From an uncultured Clostridia bacterium (lineage in GTDB: Bacteria > Bacillota > Clostridia > Oscillospirales > Oscillospiraceae), in contig CAMHER010000014.1 in NCBI GenBank assembly GCA_946184215.1, forward strand, positions 1 to 17,300: 17,300 nucleotides of DNA. Direction: 5' to 3'. The first letter of the stretch is position 1. Each line of letters opens with the position of its first letter. Of the stretch, positions 14,724 to 17,300 are shown piece by piece. The translations under genes and the position numbers were made by a program. The notes under the pieces were generated by a model that worked only from the letters and a program-made list of their open reading frames with translations, had not been told where the DNA came from and ran no database searches.

Positions 14724-14752
14724 AATATATCAGATTGTATCCCTGACTGCAA
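14724..14752 (-). promoter_or_regulatory. glyS: Promoter of glyS
   Basis: On the minus strand TTGCAG (14752-14747) and TATATT (14729-14724) are 17 bases apart, with a TG at the extended -10 position. It lies about 64 bases upstream of the glyS start codon. Confidence 0.52.
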
Positions 14753-14810
14753 TAAAAAAATAACGCAAATGCTCTATTTCTTAAAAAAGAGAAAAGAATT
14801 GAAAAAAGTG

Positions 14811-14839
14811 TTAACATAATACAAAATAGGGTGTATACT
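14811..14839 (+). promoter_or_regulatory. Promoter of the polysaccharide deacetylase gene
   Basis: TTAACA (14811-14816) and TATACT (14834-14839) each match the sigma-A consensus at five of six positions and are exactly 17 bases apart. They lie 45 bases upstream of the GTG start. Confidence 0.66.
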
Positions 14840-14883
14840 AATTTCATATTCACAATTGAGCGAAAAGACAGAGGTACAGACAG

Positions 14884-16413
14884 GTGGACAAAAGGGCACG
14901 GGAGAAAAAGAAAACAGAGCTTTCCTCTCCCACGGAGAAGATACGCAGCGAAGAGAAAAAAGCGATTCGCAAAAAAAAGACCGGTGTGATCCTGGCTATT
15001 ATTCTGATCTATCTTGTGGTCGTTGCGGCTGCGGCGATCATCATTGACGACAGACACATTGAAATCAAGCTCAACGGGCCCGAAGTCGATCTGGCCGAGG
15101 TGGGCCAGCCTTATACCGATCCCGGGGCCGAAGCCTTTCTCACGGGCAATCTTTTCGGCCGCGGCCCGACAGAGCTTGAGGTGAAGACCGACAGCGACGT
15201 GGATGTGGACGTGATCGGCGACTATGCGGTGGTGTACAGCAGCGAAATACTCGGCAAGAGAGCAGAGATCCGCCGCAGCGTCCATGTGCGCGACACGACG
15301 CCGCCGGTTATCACGCTTGAGCATGAAGAGGGCTATCTTGCAAGCTGGCTCGTCGGCTATAAGGAAGAGGGCTTTTCGGCCTATGACAGCCATGACGGCG
15401 ATCTGACCGACAGGGTCGTCCGCACAGAGGCGGATGACACGGTCTATTATACCGTTACAGACTCCTCCGGAAATGAGACCGCGGTGGAGCGGAAGATCGA
15501 ATACGGGATATCGGAGCCGATGATCCGGCTGGAGGGCGGAGAGGAGCTCGAGGTCGGCGCGGCGTTCAGCTTCACCGATCCCGGTTATGAGGCGATCGAC
15601 GAGAGCGGGAACGATCTGACGGCCTATGTGCAGGTGACGGGTGAGGTGATCCCCTATGAGCTGGGGACCTACGGACTGGACTACACCATTACCAACGAGC
15701 TGGGGGAGAGTGCCACGGCCCACCGCACCGTTACCGTGGTACCGCAGAAGAAGGTCGAGACGGTATTTCCTGAGCAGAAAACGATCTATCTGACTTTTGA
15801 CGACGGACCCGGCCCCTATACCGCAAGGCTCCTGGACGTGCTGGCGCGCTACGATGCAAAGGCCACCTTCTTTGTTACGGGCAACGGGCGCTATTACGAT
15901 GAGGATTATACGGACATGATCGGACGGGCGTATCAGGAGGGACATGCGATCGGCGTGCACACGCTGACGCATGATTACGCCGCTGTCTACGCCAGCCGCG
16001 ATGCCTTCTTCCGCGATTTTCTCGCCATGGAGGAAATCATCTACGAGCAGACGGGGGAATACACGAAGCTCTTCCGCTTCCCCGGCGGCAGCAGCAACAC
16101 CATCAGCCGCAATTACTGCTACGGCATCATGTCAAGCCTGGCAGAGTATATGACGAACATGGGCTATGTCTATTTTGACTGGAACGTGGACAGCGGCGAT
16201 GCGCTCGGCGGAGCCAAGAGCAGCTATGAGGTGGCCAACAATGTCGCCGCGGGCTGCCTTGAGAATACTGTAAACGTCGTTCTGCAGCATGATATCAAGG
16301 GCTTCAGCGTGGATGCGGTCGAAACGATCCTGCGCTGGGGCCGCAACAACGGCTATGTTTTCAGGGCGCTTGACGAAAGCTCTTACGACGCCCACCACGG
16401 AATTAACAATTGA
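14884..16413 (+). CDS. Membrane-anchored polysaccharide deacetylase with Ig-like (DUF5011-type) domains
   Basis: A 509-residue type II membrane protein. A very basic cytoplasmic tail (1-33) is followed by one membrane helix (about 34-54). Three Ig-like segments resembling DUF5011 follow at about 62-136, 140-208 and 212-286; the repeated pattern YTDPGAEA / FTDPGYEA is clear in the first and third. The NodB-type deacetylase domain (about 298-490) has TFDDGPG with Asp306 and Asp307, HTLTHD with zinc ligands His359 and His363, RFPGGSSN, DWNVDSGD and LQHDI with His469. Such enzymes deacetylate amino sugars of peptidoglycan or related glycans outside the cell, often giving lysozyme resistance. The GTG at 14884 has GAGG about nine bases upstream and no in-frame ATG lies nearby. 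It has its own promoter and terminator. The exact substrate is not determined. Confidence 0.93.
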   Translation: MDKRAREKKKTELSSPTEKIRSEEKKAIRKKKTGVILAIILIYLVVVAAAAIIIDDRHIEIKLNGPEVDLAEVGQPYTDPGAEAFLTGNLFGRGPTELEVKTDSDVDVDVIGDYAVVYSSEILGKRAEIRRSVHVRDTTPPVITLEHEEGYLASWLVGYKEEGFSAYDSHDGDLTDRVVRTEADDTVYYTVTDSSGNETAVERKIEYGISEPMIRLEGGEELEVGAAFSFTDPGYEAIDESGNDLTAYVQVTGEVIPYELGTYGLDYTITNELGESATAHRTVTVVPQKKVETVFPEQKTIYLTFDDGPGPYTARLLDVLARYDAKATFFVTGNGRYYDEDYTDMIGRAYQEGHAIGVHTLTHDYAAVYASRDAFFRDFLAMEEIIYEQTGEYTKLFRFPGGSSNTISRNYCYGIMSSLAEYMTNMGYVYFDWNVDSGDALGGAKSSYEVANNVAAGCLENTVNVVLQHDIKGFSVDAVETILRWGRNNGYVFRALDESSYDAHHGINN

Positions 16414-16421
16414 CAAGAGTT

Positions 16422-16457
16422 CGGCGCGGGATTTATAGTAATCCTGCGCCGCTTTTT
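16422..16457 (+). terminator. Rho-independent terminator of the deacetylase gene
   Basis: CGGCGCGGGATT (16422-16433) pairs with AATCCTGCGCCG (16440-16451), 12 pairs with one G-U, then C and five T's (16453-16457). The 3' arm can also pair with GCGGCGC at 16461-16467, an alternative hairpin that competes with the terminator. Confidence 0.87.
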
Positions 16458-16527
16458 GCTGCGGCGCGGCCTGTGTGCTTCTGAACAAACCAGCGAAAAC
16501 AACAGCAGAGAAAAGGGGACGGAAAAG

Positions 16528-17292
16528 ATGATCCTTGCCATAGACGTGGGAAACACCAATATCGTACTCGGCTGCATTGACAACGGAAAGATCGGCAGCA
16601 TTGTCCGCATCCATACCGATACCCGTGAGACCGAAGCGGAATACGCGATCAAGCTCAAAGCCATCTTTTATGCTTACGGCATGGACGCCACGGCGTTCGA
16701 CGGCGTGATCCTGTCCTCTGTCGTTCCGCCTGTGACCGAGGCGCTGATTCGCGCGGTCAAAACCCTGACGGGACTTGACTGTATGGTGGTCGGCCCCGGC
16801 ATGAAAACCGGCATGAATATCCGTGTCGACGATCCCGGTACTGTTGCGGGCGATCTGATCACCGGCGGCGTCGCGGCCATGCAATTTTACGGAAAGCCCG
16901 TGATCGTGCTGGACCTGGGAACGGCGACCACCGCCACTGTCGTCGATGCGGGAGGCAATTTCCGCGGGGGCGCGATCCTGCCGGGAATCAAGCTCTCCTA
17001 CAGTGCCCTGGCCGCGGGAACGAGCCTGCTGCCGGATATCTCCATTACCCCGCCGAAAAAATACGTGGCGACCAATACGGTGGACTGCATGCGCTCCGGC
17101 GCCGTGTTCGGCACGGCAGCCATGCTTGACGGCATGATCGAACGCATGGAGGAAGAGCTGGGCGAGCCCTGCAAGGTCGTCGCGACCGGCGGCCTGGCCG
17201 GCAGCATCACACCCTACTGCAGGCGCGAGATCATCTGTGACGACGACCTGCTGCTCAAGGGACTGTGGTATCTCTACGAGAAAAACAAATAG
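16528..17292 (+). CDS. coaX: Type III pantothenate kinase
   Basis: A 254-residue CoaX, which phosphorylates pantothenate in the first step of coenzyme A synthesis. The ASKHA-fold phosphate motif AIDVGNTN is at 5-12, the second phosphate/adenosine motif DLGTATT at 129-135, GGAILPGI at 147-154, and ATGGLA near 219-224. The usual GADR motif reads AGDL at 107-110; the key aspartate (Asp109) is kept and the arginine is replaced, which I believe also occurs in other clostridial CoaX. The ATG at 16528 is chosen because homology begins there and AAGGGG lies nine bases upstream; the frame is open from 16456 but that part overlaps the terminator. It is same-strand downstream of the deacetylase. No separate promoter is clear between them. 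Confidence 0.95.
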   Translation: MILAIDVGNTNIVLGCIDNGKIGSIVRIHTDTRETEAEYAIKLKAIFYAYGMDATAFDGVILSSVVPPVTEALIRAVKTLTGLDCMVVGPGMKTGMNIRVDDPGTVAGDLITGGVAAMQFYGKPVIVLDLGTATTATVVDAGGNFRGGAILPGIKLSYSALAAGTSLLPDISITPPKKYVATNTVDCMRSGAVFGTAAMLDGMIERMEEELGEPCKVVATGGLAGSITPYCRREIICDDDLLLKGLWYLYEKNK

Positions 17293-17300
17293 AAACAAAA

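Noticed and set aside
14661..14752. Possible T-box riboswitch ahead of glyS
   Set aside because: The predicted leader is only about 57 bases and lacks the conserved T-box sequence and a terminator/antiterminator pair.
14533..15972. Minus-strand open frame running from glyS across the glyS/deacetylase intergenic region
   Set aside because: It crosses two divergent promoters and the 5' ends of two well-supported genes in the wrong frame or strand.
16132..17298. Minus-strand open frame opposite the deacetylase end and coaX
   Set aside because: It covers a terminator and an intact coaX; its translation shows no family pattern.
1..17300. CRISPR array, insertion sequence, prophage or defence island
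   Set aside because: There are no regularly spaced repeats, transposase or integrase genes, and every sizeable gene is a recognisable core-type function.

Overview
The window looks like a piece of a GC-rich Firmicutes chromosome, most likely an anaerobic clostridium of the Oscillospiraceae type. Pointers are near-consensus AGGAGG ribosome binding sites, sigma-A-like promoters, a long-form hibernation factor, a DUF1292 (YrzB-like) protein, a BofC-C-like exported protein, type III pantothenate kinase, alpha2-type glycyl-tRNA synthetase, a Na+-pumping decarboxylase operon and a REP-like palindrome of a kind seen in this group. This placement is inference from family content; no 16S rRNA is present.

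Layout. (1) 1-2188, minus strand: a Na+-translocating oxaloacetate decarboxylase operon in the order alpha (oadA), gamma-like membrane subunit (oadG), stand-alone biotin carrier, then the first 13 codons of the presumed beta subunit at the window edge. (2) 2381-6500, minus strand: cell-wall genes. These are a secreted NlpC/P60 endopeptidase with four SH3b domains, a 93-residue conserved protein of unknown function with a TTG start, and a class A penicillin-binding protein. (3) 6758-7755, plus strand: a small membrane-anchored BofC-C-like protein, a DUF1292 protein, then a structured RNA of about 200 nt that best fits 6S RNA, with a strong terminator. (4) 7797-9232, minus: NADP-type glutamate dehydrogenase, divergent from (5) 9456-10367, plus: aldose 1-epimerase. 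(6) 10371-14660, minus: hpf, NAD+ synthetase (nadE) and glycyl-tRNA synthetase (glyS), with a palindromic repeat between nadE and glyS. (7) 14884-17292, plus: a membrane-anchored polysaccharide deacetylase with Ig-like domains, then coaX.

How the genes fit together. Most are housekeeping: energy coupling through decarboxylation, wall synthesis and remodelling (PBP, NlpC/P60, deacetylase), nitrogen assimilation, cofactor synthesis (NAD, CoA), translation and stationary-phase control (hpf, 6S). No phage, transposase, CRISPR or defence system is visible. The most interesting observation is that NadE keeps its full two-domain length but has lost two of the three glutaminase catalytic residues. 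That predicts an ammonia-dependent enzyme. Other points worth checking are the candidate 6S RNA, the REP-like palindrome, the recently duplicated SH3b repeats, the uncharacterised 93-residue protein, and dyads or direct repeats at the oad and gdhA promoters.
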